Of a stretch of DNA of 64,000 nt, positions 45,499 to 57,001 are shown piece by piece (the first letter of the stretch is position 1; every line of letters starts with the position of its first letter). The notes beneath the pieces are model-generated. The model saw only the letters and a program-made list of their open reading frames with translations. It did no database searches and was not told the origin of the DNA. The translations under genes and the position numbers were made by a program. The stretch comes from Diadema setosum (Eukaryota > Echinodermata > Echinoidea > Diadematoida > Diadematidae). The stretch covers positions 35,666,723 through 35,730,722 of the forward strand of contig CM067074.1 of NCBI GenBank assembly GCA_033980235.1, written 5' to 3'.

Positions 45499-46870
45499 AA
45501 TCTAGATACATTACACAATTGTGACAGCCCTAACATCTACGCTTGCACACAAATATCCCCATTCCCTTAGGCCTACAGTAAGTATTCATCCTACAATTAG
45601 ATGCACAGAGAAAAACAATATATGCTCAATGAGAGCAGATTTTCCTATGTTTGACTATAAAAGAACATGTACAGTACAACATACAGACTGTACAGTGGGA
45701 TACGCCAGAGCAGCCAATATTCTGTACATAAAATAAGGGATTACAAAAAGCATTCAGCTTGTGTGTTTGAAATGTATACATGCATGTCACTAGACAATGC
45801 TCAGAGAGACTGTGTTGTATTCTTTTGTCGGGGCTTAAATATAATCAATTTTCCTTCGAGCTCTCTAGCTGAATTACAATGTAGCCCTGGAGTCTTGGTA
45901 TGTATGAAGTTCTGGTATGCCCACTGCATCTCCATGGTAACAGGTACCTGAAAATTTTATCTCTCCTCGTGAGCACACAGTAATTGATACCACTGCTTAC
46001 CACCTAGATGATGCGATAAGTGTGTCCTTTGCGCCCCTTTGCTTAGGCTAATCTGATAAGCAACTGGAAGTCCCTTTATCAATTAGAGTCATTAGCACAA
46101 AAGAGAGCCTAATGAGGCCAGTGGTTGGCACTATGACCAATTCAAATCAAAGTATAGAAATAAAAACAGGACCTCTTTAAAAGTGTGCTATTATGATAAA
46201 GGTAAAGAACAGAACATTGTGGAATTTCAGTGTTGGCTTTTATGTGGAGAGAGAATGCCACAAGGCTCTTGGTGTGAGACAAAAACCACAATGTTCCACA
46301 GGATATTATACCACAGCTTGAACATAAAACAGTTTACATATATCTCTTACATAAATTCTTATTTGTAGGTTTGAGGACTTTTTTTTTTCCAATGGAAATG
46401 AAAGAAAGCAAAACCTTACTTTGATTAATTGACTCTACATTGTACACTGCTGTATGTCATCTTGAGGTCTTGATATTAAAATGGGAATGTTAATTAGATG
46501 TATATCAAAGGTTATACATTTTCTAGAATGTTGCATCTGCTATGGACAAGAAGTGTTACACACTTTTTTTCTATCAAATTCAGATTAATATTTGAGATAA
46601 TTAAAATGTGCTTTGGTGGACAGAACTTAAAGTGCAGTAAGATGTATTGCATGCACATAGTTGTACTTGTACACATCTGTAGTGTACATGTACATTGCAA
46701 TGTACACATGTAAGTCTGTAAAATTGACCTGTTCTTTGGATCATCGTATAAAGATAAAATCTATGATGTTGTATAGAGACTGTTTAATTCCTAGAATTTT
46801 CGTTCAATCCAGTTATGACTGTTGTAGACATTGATGGTGTGAAGGTACAATAAAGGCCTACTGCAACTAC
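45499..46870. other. Noncoding stretch in the TPD52 first intron
   Basis: ORFs of 60-95 codons occur on the plus strand but show no domain, no splice context and no conservation clue. Nothing else seen. Confidence 0.5.
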
Positions 46871-47130
46871 ACTGCCCTACTTTGGCAAAAGGAAGCAAGT
46901 GACAAAAGTGACATTTCTCGTAAAAGGGCAAAATGTGTCTGTCATGAACAATGACGTCAATGGACTATCATGATGTCTTATCTAACATATCTCTGGATAG
47001 TAGGATGAGTGTTTCAGCATGAAATTTGGCCTGGAAGAAAAGCTCATTATGTGAATTATGAAAACATCAATAACTCAAATTTGGATGGTACAAGTATGTC
47101 ACTAGCTTCCTTTTGCCAAAGTAGGGCAGT
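46871..47130. mobile_element. 260-bp MITE with >30-bp perfect terminal inverted repeats
   Basis: Left ACTGCCCTACTTTGGCAAAA and GGAAGC; right GCTTCC and TTTTGCCAAAGTAGGGCAGT. The match continues with AGTGACA. The target duplication is not clear. Confidence 0.9.
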
Positions 47131-48899
47131 ACAGATTAGTAATAGTGTCACTCCATTTTAGGTAGTGTATGTCAAATGTACACTGTACATATTACAACAT
47201 GTGAATAAAAGCATGATTCTGGGGTTAACTTGGACACTTTGCTGTGATAGAATACCAGGGCTAAAAACTTTGACCAATCATCTGCTTTAAAAATCCAAAC
47301 ACAACTCAAGGCATTCACAGCAAACAATTGTTTTTTGACAAAGGTATGATTTGGGCACCATTAGGTGACTTAATTTAGCTTTGAGTGGGACAAGCCTGAA
47401 TGTACTGTACAATGTGCAAGTCCAGACAATTTTGACTAGCTGTACTCAACACCTTTGCATGTACAATAATGTAGTGCTTAAAAAAAAAAAAAAAAAATGG
47501 ACCATGCCGACCACAGATTCTGTATTTCATCATTTAATTCATTTTTCTCTTTCCTTTTGGATGTCATTCTCTTTAATGTCAAAACTGTGAGTTACATACA
47601 TGTATCAAAATCAATCAAAAGTACATAAAATTGGCAACATTTGCATGCTTTCAAAATGTGATAGTGTGTGTTTGTGTGAGTGCGTGTGTGTAGGCCTATT
47701 GTAGGTAGTGCAGAGAATTTTAGTTTTTTTTTAATCTGAGAAGATCCAGCAATACAGGAACAGTTCCTATTATCCAAAGACACACAATTCATTGATCATT
47801 GCATTCAATAGTTTAAATTTCTGTAAAGAATTTAACACCAACACCAAAAAAGCTGATGGCATGAAGTCATAAAGAGCCTATAGATATGTTAAAAAGTATA
47901 AATCACCCGTCAAATCTGTCCGGATATTTTGGTGGGCACTTGCAAATCCAATATATTAATGCAAGCAATTGAACTTCTCAGCAACTGTATATAAAATGAG
48001 ACTTCACTGTATAGGCATCACTGATAGAGGGCAGTATTAACAAAACACTTGAGGTATTGTTTGCCCTTCAGACTACAGCAAACCTGAGGGAAATGTCAAG
48101 TGTGTGTATATCATGGCACATCAATTAAAATACATCCTTGTAGCTTTGATTTTCAAATACAATCAATTTATAGTGAATGACTTTACCTTTGTACAATATA
48201 AAGGGCATTTTGTAGCAGGTTTGTATGAAGGAATATTACTGTAGATAATGAACATAAATGTGGCAAAAAAGGAGAGAGTTGGCCAAGTTCAGAGACCTGT
48301 GTACATGTAAGTCTCGAGTATGGATTTGATTGAATTCAAACTCACCACAAAGTTTACATCAGAATGTTAACATGTTGGGTTCAAAAGAATACAGCTGCAC
48401 AGGTGTATGTGGTAAGAACTTCAATGAAGTGCTGAACACACCCTGTCTTCTTATAAATTTGTAAAGAGGCAACCCTTCCCTTTTTGTTGTTCTGTTGTTG
48501 TTGTTGTTCTAATCAGAATTTTTAAGTGCTGTATTGCTACTCAAAGTGGTACTTAAACTGAAGTAAGGTACAATTGTAGATACACTTTCTGTACACATGA
48601 TAATTAATCAATATACCCCATGTACACTTGTACCCGTAATGGCTACCAACTACTGGATCCATGGAGCGTCGAATGCAGAAAATTGAAACTGTAATATCCT
48701 CCAAACTAATTCACCAATTGATACGATGCATCATGTTGTCCTCCTGAGTCCAAATATGACTTGTAAACGCAAATACCTGGTGCATAAAAGTACAAGGAAA
48801 CAGCTCACAAGCAGGACGAAATTAATACACACAAAAAAAAATGGGAGCCCCGCTGGAGGAACTGCTGCATGAGGGCTTTGAGTTCAGGTCAGTTTTCAA
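47131..48899. other. Noncoding stretch in the TPD52 first intron
   Basis: Contains an A run (47479-47496), TG-rich repeats near 47665-47690 and GTT repeats at 48484-48509. No exon or mobile element was identified. Confidence 0.5.
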
Positions 48900-49350
48900 G
48901 TACAGTATGTCCCCCAAAAAATTACAATCAGATTTTCGCATTGATAACATCCAATATGATTTGTCTAAATGCTACAACGCACTTCAGGGTCTTAAAATAC
49001 AATTTATTGTAGCTCTATTTTGCAGAAAACCCCATTCGATTTGGTTAAGTGGTCACAGAGAAATGTGGATTGTTGTAAAGCATGTCATGAGTCTGATTCT
49101 TCCAAGTTTAGCACTTTGATGATCTTTGTGTGAATACAATAGACAGAACTTGGAGGAAGAGATTCCCGACATCCTCTACAAAATTCCTCATAATTCTCCT
49201 TGACCAATGAAACAAATCGAATGCCACTGTAAGATGTGGGCAATGAGTTATAGTTTCATACCCTGAATTTGTATTTAGATTGATTCAATATTTTTAAAGA
49301 TATCATTGCGGAGGTTCCCGTTGTAATTTTTTGGGGGGACATACTAAATA
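48900..49350. mobile_element. 450-bp MITE with GTATGTCCCCC ends
   Basis: Left TACAGTATGTCCCCCAAAAA with ATTACAA; right TTGTAATTTTTTGGGGGGAC and ATACTAAATA. Inverted repeats of about 28 bp with one length difference in the C run. A 92-codon ORF spanning its left end is not a gene. Confidence 0.85.
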
Positions 49351-49457
49351 TTTACTGTACGGTATCTGCAGTGTATCATTAACATCTGAATTCTACTCGG
49401 GGAGGTTTATCTCCTTTGTAAAAGGTGCTACTGTATCTGGACCAGGACCATTCCCGT

Positions 49458-49569
49458 TTAACCCGTTGAGGACAGGCTGATTTTGCTACAACACGCACTT
49501 CCCATTGTACAGTATGTACTGTATGTAGACACTTGCCTGAGTATACACGACTCGTCCTCAACAGGTTAA
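49458..49569 (+). mobile_element. TTAA-bounded palindromic mini-element, copy 4 (expanded)
   Basis: 112 bp from TTAACCCGTTGAGGACAGGC to CTCGTCCTCAACAGGTTAA. About 19 bp longer than its relatives because of an internal GTACAGTATGTACTGTATG-type insertion. Confidence 0.88.
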
Positions 49570-49690
49570 CCAGGCTAATGCTGAGCACTATATATGTGTA
49601 GAGTCTTGTTCCTTGCCATCTTAATGATGGCCCATATATTGTTTCACCATTTGTTTAAAAAATTCTTCTTCTCTAGATCTATACAAAACT

Positions 49691-49839
49691 GGGGCCCGTT
49701 TCATAAAACTTGTCATCACTGACAAGTTGTCATAGATGTGACAAGCTACTGAAATCCTTGCATCTGATTGGCCGAAAGCAAATTTGTCATATAAATGTGG
49801 CAGTTGTCACTGATGACAAGTTTTATGAAACAAGCCCCA
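49691..49839. mobile_element. 149-bp foldback MITE
   Basis: GGGGCCCGTTTCATAAAACT then TGTCATCA at the left; TGATGACAAGTTTTATGAAA and CAAGCCCC at the right. Inner repeats of GACAAGTTGTCA extend the pairing. It resembles 26469-26632. Confidence 0.85.
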
Positions 49840-50259
49840 GATCTTGTTTGAAAGTGAGTAAAGACTCCTCCAGGATCCAAGAGATGATGTTGTACTGGTC
49901 TGTGGAAAACAGCAGCAGTGCTCTTGATACTTTCAGATGGCCAGGATTCAGGTCCTGTTTGTAAATGTGGTATACCGGTACATGTCCATGCAAATTGCTG
50001 TAGCAGTGAGACAAAAGGCAGAATCTTTCCTCTGACACTCGGGCAATTTATATTGAGTATTTTCAGAATTCTGGGAAGAGGCTTATGTTTCACTAGGCTA
50101 TTCATAATATGGTGACAAGGTGAAGAAGGCAGACATGTTTTGTCTCCCACTGGTGAAAGAGCTCAGGGTCATTCCTTGAAGCTAGAAAAACAATTTGCCA
50201 CAAATGTATCATAAGAATTCAAATATAGCATCTTTCTTTGTTACCACCTGGCTACCACT

Positions 50260-50352
50260 TTAACCCGTTGAGGACGAGTACCGAGTATACTCGGGCAGGT
50301 GTCTATGGGAATTGCGTGTTGTAGCAAAATCAAACTGTCCTCAACGGGTTAA
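50260..50352 (-). mobile_element. TTAA-bounded palindromic mini-element, copy 5
   Basis: 93 bp from TTAACCCGTTGAGGACGAGT to GTCCTCAACGGGTTAA, in the same orientation as copy 1. Contains CGAGTATACTCG. Confidence 0.9.
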
Positions 50353-52121
50353 CACTCAGCTGTTGACATCTGGAGTGGTCTGCCAAGAGGTGGTCTGTGC
50401 CTGCTTATTGCATTAAAAAAATTAGGGTGGATAACACTGGGTACAGGTAGTGTATAGCATGTGACTTTGAGTAACAAGCCTTAATCTTGGGTGTGTTTAC
50501 GAGATCTGCCACACCCTTGACCCTTCCCGCCATGTATCTTGTGTACATGTGCAGTAATTGCTTCCATGCACACTATATATTTACAGATAGATCACAGCAG
50601 AAATTTCTCCAATCTGCAGTGCAGTGTTGCCCGTGCCCGACCATTTATAGCAAGAATGGACTGTAGACAAATAAAATGATCATTACAGAGTGTCTAGTAA
50701 ATTACAGTTTACTAGCAGCCATCATGGAGCTACAACAAGTACAAGGTCTTCTCCTTTTTCTGGTGCAGACTCTCCAGTGTTCATGATCCAGTCAACCTTC
50801 AGGTCAGAGTGGGTAATGTACTGGCATCCTATTGAACATCCCAACAGTAAAGCTTGAGTTGTTATGCAAGTTATTACAGGATGCAGTACACGTAAACATT
50901 ACCCTCAGACTATTCATATTGTGAAAACTTAAAAACATTAATAGCACAGTTCAGTTCTACGAAATCAAAACATAAAATAGTGTTACATAACAAACAAGAA
51001 AATATTAAAGCATACACTGCAAAATTTCAACTTTTACAGCAGTATGAACATACTGTTGTATGTCTAAACACTCAGTATGCTTTGATTATGTGTAGGCACC
51101 TACTTGTAGATTTTACCTTCAATGATATGAATCACAGATTGTTTTGGCATTCAAACTATAACAATGACACTAAAAGCGCTATTTGTGTAAATTATATCTT
51201 GTTGAACCCTTAACAGTAGTCACTACTCTTGTGGTCACTAGACTAGAACTTAGACTTTGGAAGTTAGAGTTTAACAACCCGGTTTGCGGCATGCTTTGTA
51301 CAGAGTGCCTATTTGCACCAAGGGGCCACTTTATTCATTGATGAAAAGGCCCAATCTGGTGTCACTTCCCACAACACGTCGACAAAACCTTGCGAGTAAC
51401 TGCGACCAGCCCGAACGTGAAGTGTTCGCACAGTATAACTGGGATGTACAAGGAGCACTCCGGGGTTAAGTTGCGAGTAACTACTACTGCTTGTGTTCTG
51501 CAGTTAGGACTTTTTGATAGGGCCTAACCCCAGGGCGCTCCTTCACACAATTAAACTGTGGGACTAATTGAAGCACACATGGACATAGAATCTACATTGA
51601 TGTTCATTAACCCCGGCGCGAGGTGCTGTTACTACTAGAACTAGAAACTCCGTACATTTGTACGTGTGGGGGTTGACCGACACACAGATCGGTCTGTATC
51701 TGGTTGTGTATGTTCCGCGGAGACTGCGTCTGGTTTCACGGATCCCCTCTGGAGGAGAGCGATGTCAAAAAAATGAAAGACTCCTCCCGACAGACGGATC
51801 TTTCTGTCTAGCGAGTGTCGGGGTCGCTTATTGTGGTTAGAATAGATGTTCATTAGAATTTCTAGCTGTTTTATTGATGAATGAAAGTGCCCCTGCCAGA
51901 ACAGAAATACTAGGCACCAAGGCCTGCCGCACACAGACAGGGTTGTTTAAATTACTATCTAAGTAACGTTAGAGACTGTTATCCTTGAACCTTGAAGTAC
52001 CGGTAGTTATTCCTTTCAGCAGTTCCTTGAAACTATCCCAGGATGAAGATCTAGAATCTAGATCTAACCGTTAGTGTTACTGTTAGTTACTAGGTCCTAG
52101 AATGCTAGATATGCTAAAGAT
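50353..52121. other. Noncoding stretch in the TPD52 first intron
   Basis: Apart from the small inverted repeat at 51446-51550 and a repeated TTGCGAGTAACT word (51388 and 51471), nothing is recognised. A 97-codon minus-strand ORF at 51641-51934 has no recognisable domain. Confidence 0.5.
51446..51550. repeat. ~105-bp inverted repeat
   Basis: AAGGAGCACTCCGGGGTTAAG at the left pairs imperfectly with CCTAACCCCAGGGCGCTCCTT at the right (about 23 bp). Probably a small MITE. Confidence 0.6.
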
Positions 52122-52460
52122 CGGCTATCCTGGGTTTTAGGGGTCTAAATTATTTTGGGCTGCTAACTTCAGCACAGGCATAGATACGGACTATGGAAAG
52201 CCAAATAGGATTAGGGTTAGGGTTAGGGTTATAGGGTTAGGGTTAGGGTTATAGGGTTAGGCTTAGGGTTAAGGTTTTAGGGTTAGGGTTAGGATTAGGA
52301 TTAGGGTTTAGGGTTAGGGTTAGAGTTTAGGGTTAGGGTTAGGGTTTAGGGTACGTTAGGGTTACGGTGAAACCATTTTGGCTTTCCATAGTCCGTATCT
52401 ATGCCTGTGCTGAAGTTAGCAGCCCAAAATAATTTAGACCCCTGAAACCCAGGATAGCCG
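52122..52460. mobile_element. Foldback element with a TTAGGG telomere-type core
   Basis: Two ~85-bp arms are near-perfect reverse complements: CGGCTATCCTGGGTTTTAGG at the left and CAGGATAGCCG at the right, including TAGATACGGACTATGGAAAG / CTTTCCATAGTCCGTATCTA. Between them (about 52207-52360) is an imperfect TTAGGG array of about 22 units with variants (TTTAGGG, TTATAGGG, GATTAGG). It lies in TPD52 intron 1, about 140 bp from the first-exon donor. Confidence 0.92.
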
Positions 52461-52598
52461 CTAGATCTTGTTGTCTGATCCAAGTAATGAGAACAAAACT
52501 GACAAATCCCTGGACCCTGGCCTGCATACAATATCTACCGACACTTGCTGTATGTAGCCTGTAGGTCACCCTTGGTTATCTTTAACGTTAGTCCTTAC

Positions 52599-52662
52599 CT
52601 ATGTAGGAAGAGATGTCAACATCTCCATAGTCAGGGGACATTCCATTTGGTTCACCAGACAT
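52599..52662 (-). CDS. TPD52: TPD52 family protein, upstream first coding exon
   Basis: Encodes 21 residues plus one base, MSGEPNGMSPDYGDVDISSYI then G|, ending at a consensus donor ATAG|GTAAGG in phase 1. The start CCAAGATGT has A at -3. Joined to 36625-36776 it gives a 217-residue protein (237 with the cassette), near the usual 180-225 of the family. Vertebrate D52 family members likewise start with short, variable, acidic N-termini before the coiled coil. Its 15.8-kb intron contains the alternative long first exon. Exon size, phase and donor all fit, but the peptide itself is too short for a homology proof. Confidence 0.82.
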
Positions 52663-53700
52663 CTTGGTTGGTGTGTATCTTTGCTAGTCCTTGGAACAAC
52701 CTGTGACTCTTGTGAGTGTGATAGTGATAGTGTCAATGACAATGGCTTGATGCAGAGCCGACGTATCAGTCACCACCAGCTGTTTCAACCACTCACGTTT
52801 CAATCCCGCTAACGTTACACAAAACTTTTTCCGGCCTCGATGGAATGTTGAAATGACTGCGAGTGTGATACGAAAACCGTGCACATAAAATAGCAATGCC
52901 TCAACCTTGTCGTCTGCAGCTCATGCAGTTGGTCTCCGTTGTGGAGCTGATGCAAAGGAACGTGTAGGCGGAAGGTTACTCTGTCTCGAAATGGTATCGG
53001 CTAGCAGCTAGTCGTAACCATTGATAGAAAGTCTAAAGTTATCCCGTGACTGTTTTTTACTCTCAATCTTCTGTTCGCTCGATCCGTGACATAAACTCAC
53101 TGACACTGGACACTGTGTTACTTTTGCTGGATCTTCACGGTGACGATCGCTGGCCGCTGCGTTGAGCTTGCTTGAATGTGAGCCCAAGGAACTCTGTGTG
53201 CAGGCTGCTGCTATTTTATCATGACAATTGTATAACTTTTCTTCTATGCTCTATATCACCTATCCACCTCGTCCTCGCAGCTCGTCCGACTGACAGCTAT
53301 TATGGGAATATTAACAATGCAACTCCGGTTTTTAATATCAACTTCAGTAATATTTTCCCAACTGTATTCTGCAGACGTGTTGATGCCCTACGACCCCGGA
53401 AGAACTACCTGTTTAGCTAGCTGTGCTGTGTACGTGTGTGTACCACCGTACTAGCTGTGTGTTGCAATTCTACCGACCTCCCAGTCCTGTGCATTAATAC
53501 CGCTGCATGCTTCACACGCCGTGTTGTGGTACACGCCTACATTTAACTTCTAAGAACGTAGTTTTAGTCTACCACCAAGGAGCATCAAAATAAATGCGTA
53601 CAACGAAAGATGGTGTGTCTCTATGGCCTCATTCAAAAGAAAACTTTAAAAAATATATATTGTAAAATCATTTATGTGCAATAGTGCCCTCCTGTGATAG
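52663..53700. promoter_or_regulatory. TPD52: TPD52 upstream region (probable 5' UTR and promoter)
   Basis: About 1 kb upstream of the first coding exon on the minus strand, noticeably richer in GC and CpG than the surroundings (for example 52820-53160) and free of recognisable transposons. No TATA box is convincing. The start site cannot be placed. A small plus-strand ORF at 53302-53454 lies within it. Confidence 0.4.
53302..53454 (+). CDS. Possible 50-residue secreted peptide ORF
   Basis: Open frame whose product starts MGILTMQLRFLISTSVIFSQ, then LYSADVLMPYD: a basic-hydrophobic-polar profile typical of a signal peptide with a plausible cut after LYSA. It then has four short-range cysteine-containing segments ending VPPY. 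It follows a pyrimidine-rich AG (CTCGTCCTCGCAG at 53268-53280) that could be a splice acceptor. Another frame is also open across the same stretch, so coding status is uncertain. It lies divergent to TPD52. Confidence 0.2.
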   Translation: MGILTMQLRFLISTSVIFSQLYSADVLMPYDPGRTTCLASCAVYVCVPPY

Positions 53701-54798
53701 ACCCCTCATCATTGATGCTATAATATAGTATTTATGTATATCAGAATTTTTTGTTTTGTTTTGTTCTTTTTTTCGTATTGTTTCGTCTTGGTGTTAATCA
53801 TAATTGTTACCTTTTACTAGTGAGAAGCCTTAACAGGTCAATGACTTTTGCTTCTTCTTCCACACTCTGTATTGCGCATAATGATTGATAATAATAGTTG
53901 TCCTGTATTGTTCATTCTTTTTTTCACCAGTTGCGCAAGTTGTGGAAATAAAATGAAATGTTTAAAAAAAAATGTATCTATATAGAACGTCTCATCATCT
54001 TTTAGGGAACGCGAAAGTTTATCAGTCACACTCGTGATCATTACTTTTTCACAATATCAAATTTTTAACAGCAAACTAAACGATTCAACATAAGGAATTA
54101 TGATTAGGCAAGAAGTATACAAAAAGCTGCTTCGGCATCGGATAGCCGTGTGAGGGCGCTGCAACCTGCAGCAATAGCAAAACCATGGAGGAATTCATTG
54201 ATTGCATCAAAGAATTGAATAATCATGAAAATAAAACAGGGGCGGTGTTGCGTATATTACTTAACATAATAGTTTGCTCTATACATTTTTTATCTTTTCA
54301 GAGGAGTACTATTATTCCATGAATAGCTTGCTCCGTGATCCTGAAAAAATTAATGTAGTATTACAAATCTCTTCTTCGTCAGCTGCACTTTTTTTTTTTG
54401 CTGTAAAAACATTATTTTGTATAAATTACTATTGAAATGATATTGCTTTAGTAAATCAAGTTTGATCTTTCCATTTCTTTATTTCGTTATGTCACATCGT
54501 TTCGTATATACATTATTCGTGCATTGTTGTTGCTGTTGTTTTTTTTTTAGGCATACCGTCACTCTGATATTTCGTTGAATTAGTTCACACATTCATTAAG
54601 ATGTTTATTGCTATAACGTTTTATTATTTTAGCCATCCGTTAAATAAATGGACCCTATATTTTGTCTATTCATTCATTCATAGTGTATTTTTTTCCAATC
54701 CTTAAAAACATTTCCCGCTTTTTCAACATAACAGTCTACTAACAATAATCAGATTGACGCATCATAGAATTTATGATTGATGTAGAGAGAGCGGTTCG
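53701..54798. other. Intergenic stretch
   Basis: AT-rich, with T homopolymers only. No gene or element recognised. Confidence 0.6.
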
Positions 54799-55096
54799 GT
54801 GTAAAAATGGCAGAGGTAAAAATGGCAGGTGTAAAAATGGCAGAGGTAAAAATGGCAGGGGTAAAAATGGCAGAGGTAAACATGGCAGGTGTAAAAATGG
54901 CAGAGGTAAAAATGGCAGGGGCAAAAATGGCAGAGGTAAAAATGGCAGAGGTAAAAATGGCAGGGGTAAAAATGGCAGAGGTAAAAATGGCAGAGGTGAA
55001 AATGACAGGGGTAAAAATGGCAGAGGTAAAAATGGCAGAGGTAAAAATGGCAGAGGTAAAAATGGCAGAGGTAAAAATGGCAGGGGTAAAAATGGC
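54799..55096 (+). repeat. 15-bp minisatellite array, forward
   Basis: About 20 units of GGTAAAAATGGCAGA with variants (GGGG for GAGG, GACAGG once). Because 15 is a multiple of 3, all frames stay open; these are not proteins. Confidence 0.97.
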
Positions 55097-55479
55097 CCAT
55101 TTTTTCCTGGTCTCCCCTATTTCACTTTCCGGCATTTTTTTTTCTCCCGGATACCCTCTGCGTTTTAATGGAAAGGACCAAACCTCCCACCCAGCCCCCA
55201 ACGTCTATAAACTATTGCCAATGGAGCATGTACAAAAATTGTCAAGAATGAAAACTGCAATCCTTCACGACCAATAGGGCTTACGTGCATGTACAAAGTA
55301 TTCCCCTCGTTTTCCTCACTTAAACAGGTAGAATGCATATCGCCTCACCTGACCTCTTTCTGGTTTATCCGAAACATTTTCTTGGGGCTATGAGATGAGA
55401 GTGCATAAACCGTGACGTAAAACGATGTATACGTTATCATAAACATTAAAGCGGAAAAAAAAAGGTATACATGCGCGAA

Positions 55480-55700
55480 AAAAAAAACACGCGTAAAGGT
55501 TTGAAATTCTCGGATCACCACAAAAATTTAATCGTTTGTTACTTGTGCCATTCTCAACCTTTCCTGCAAGTTTCATCTCAAACCGTTAACTACTTTTTGA
55601 CTTATTTTACACACGGACGAACTAACTAACTAACTAACTAACGAACGAACAAACCAACGGTAACGAAAACATAACCTCCTCCCTTGGCGGAGGTAACTAA
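55480..55700. mobile_element. Truncated right end of a GACCTTTGACC-type element
   Basis: Includes CACGGACGAACTAACTAAC repeats, AACATAACCTCC and TTGGCGGAGGTAA, matching in order the right end of the element at 24973-26080 (GGACGGAC, AACATAATGCCTCC, GTGGCGGAGGCAT). The left part is missing. Confidence 0.55.
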
Positions 55701-55804
55701 CAAACTAAAAAAGCACTCTCAGAGCGCAGACCTCCGTCAAGCATGCAGCTCATTTCCACCATTGATCATGTTCTTCGATAGAACATTACAAAAGAAGGGA
55801 TTGT

Positions 55805-55995
55805 GAAATTATCTTGTGTAAATTAAATATGGCGGGGTCTAAGACTCTTCATATGGCTGCGTACTACAGGCCTCATGAAAATGACGAAGAGAGTCTTGCA
55901 GAGCTTCAGCGATCCCTGTCTAAATTAAATCGCGATCACATATGGTAGTCATCGAGGCGGTGATTTCATTCTACCTGGATGGGATTGGATTGGAT
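55805..55995 (+). pseudogene. Non-LTR retrotransposon endonuclease fragment
   Basis: One frame reads KLNMAGSKTLHMAAYYRPHE, then NDEESLAELQRSLSKLN and DHIW, then meets TAG. After a frame shift it continues GGDFILPGWDW. AAYYRP..., E-S-L-x-E-L and GDFxLPGxDW are hallmark stretches of the AP-endonuclease domain of LINE ORF2. Stop plus frameshift and lack of flanking RT show a dead, truncated copy. The clade cannot be assigned with certainty. Confidence 0.85.
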
Positions 55996-56710
55996 ATTCT
56001 TACTGTTGTTGTATAACGAGAAAACAACATCATTTTCGGTGGCTGAATCTACCAATCTTTAGCAACACACCATGTTGATAGATTTACTACGTTAAACATA
56101 ATGGAATCTGACTTCGGGAGCAACAGCTAAGTTTGAAAGGCATCAAGCATTTACATTTTTTCGCCTGCGGATTCGTTCGACAATGATTGAAAAAATCCCA
56201 TGGCAAACTTTCGGTTTTTACTCTCACTTGAACAGTTTATTGCAAAAGTTCGTCTCCAGTTTTAATAAGCATAAGTTTGTTAAGTGACCACAAAGTGTTC
56301 ATTAAACTTCGAGATATTTGTTTTTGCGCCATGTGATACTTGAACAATTTAATGTTATAAAATATTTTGCAAGAGCTTACTTATGTCTGCCGATACATCT
56401 GCTGTAATAGTTTTTTTTTTTTTTGCGTTTTGTATTTTTATTTCTACACTATGTCGTGATCAGGCCTTGTGAAATAAATAGCCTCCTACGAAACCTGAAT
56501 GTGAGAAAATAACATAGAACAGGTGAAAAATTAGCGGTTTGGTTCGACTACTGAATATATCTCGTTTACTTCTTTACACTAAACAGTCAAAAAATGAAAA
56601 ATAATGACAATATACTAGCCTGGACGTGAGCGGAATTCGTTTGTGTAAGAGTGTGTATGTGAGAGTATATATCTGCGTATAGAAGTATATATGTTTATAC
56701 CAAAAGTGGG
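55996..56710. other. Noncoding stretch
   Basis: No gene or repeat recognised, except a T run at 56409-56423. Confidence 0.5.
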
Positions 56711-56712
56711 TT

Positions 56713-56741
56713 CGTGAGTGTGTGTGTGTGTGTGTGTGTGT
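56713..56741. repeat. (GT)n microsatellite
   Basis: Uninterrupted GT run. Confidence 0.95.
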
Positions 56742-56837
56742 GATAACTTCATTGGGCGAAACAACATAGGATTATACTGTTTAAGGGTTTTGCAGCATTG
56801 TTGGAACCCCCTTATAATGATAGATGATAGTAATAAA

Positions 56838-56838
56838 G

Positions 56839-56908
<70 letters not shown>

Positions 56909-56934
56909 TAATAATAACAATAATAACAATAATG

Positions 56935-57001
<67 letters not shown>

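Noticed and set aside
48841..49119. 92-codon plus-strand ORF
   Set aside because: It crosses the left end of a MITE with clear inverted repeats and has no domain.
51641..51934. 97-codon minus-strand ORF in TPD52 intron 1
   Set aside because: No recognisable domain, no splice context, composition not persuasive.
52207..52360. Chromosome end
   Set aside because: The TTAGGG array is short, degenerate and enclosed by inverted arms, with gene sequence on both sides.
54799..55096. CRISPR-like array
   Set aside because: Units are contiguous 15-bp repeats without unique spacers, in eukaryotic DNA.
54773..55277. ORFs of 100-156 codons encoding GKNGR or EVKMA repeats
   Set aside because: They arise in several frames and both strands from a 15-bp tandem repeat whose length is a multiple of three. 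The mirror array at 57225-57570 gives the same artefacts.
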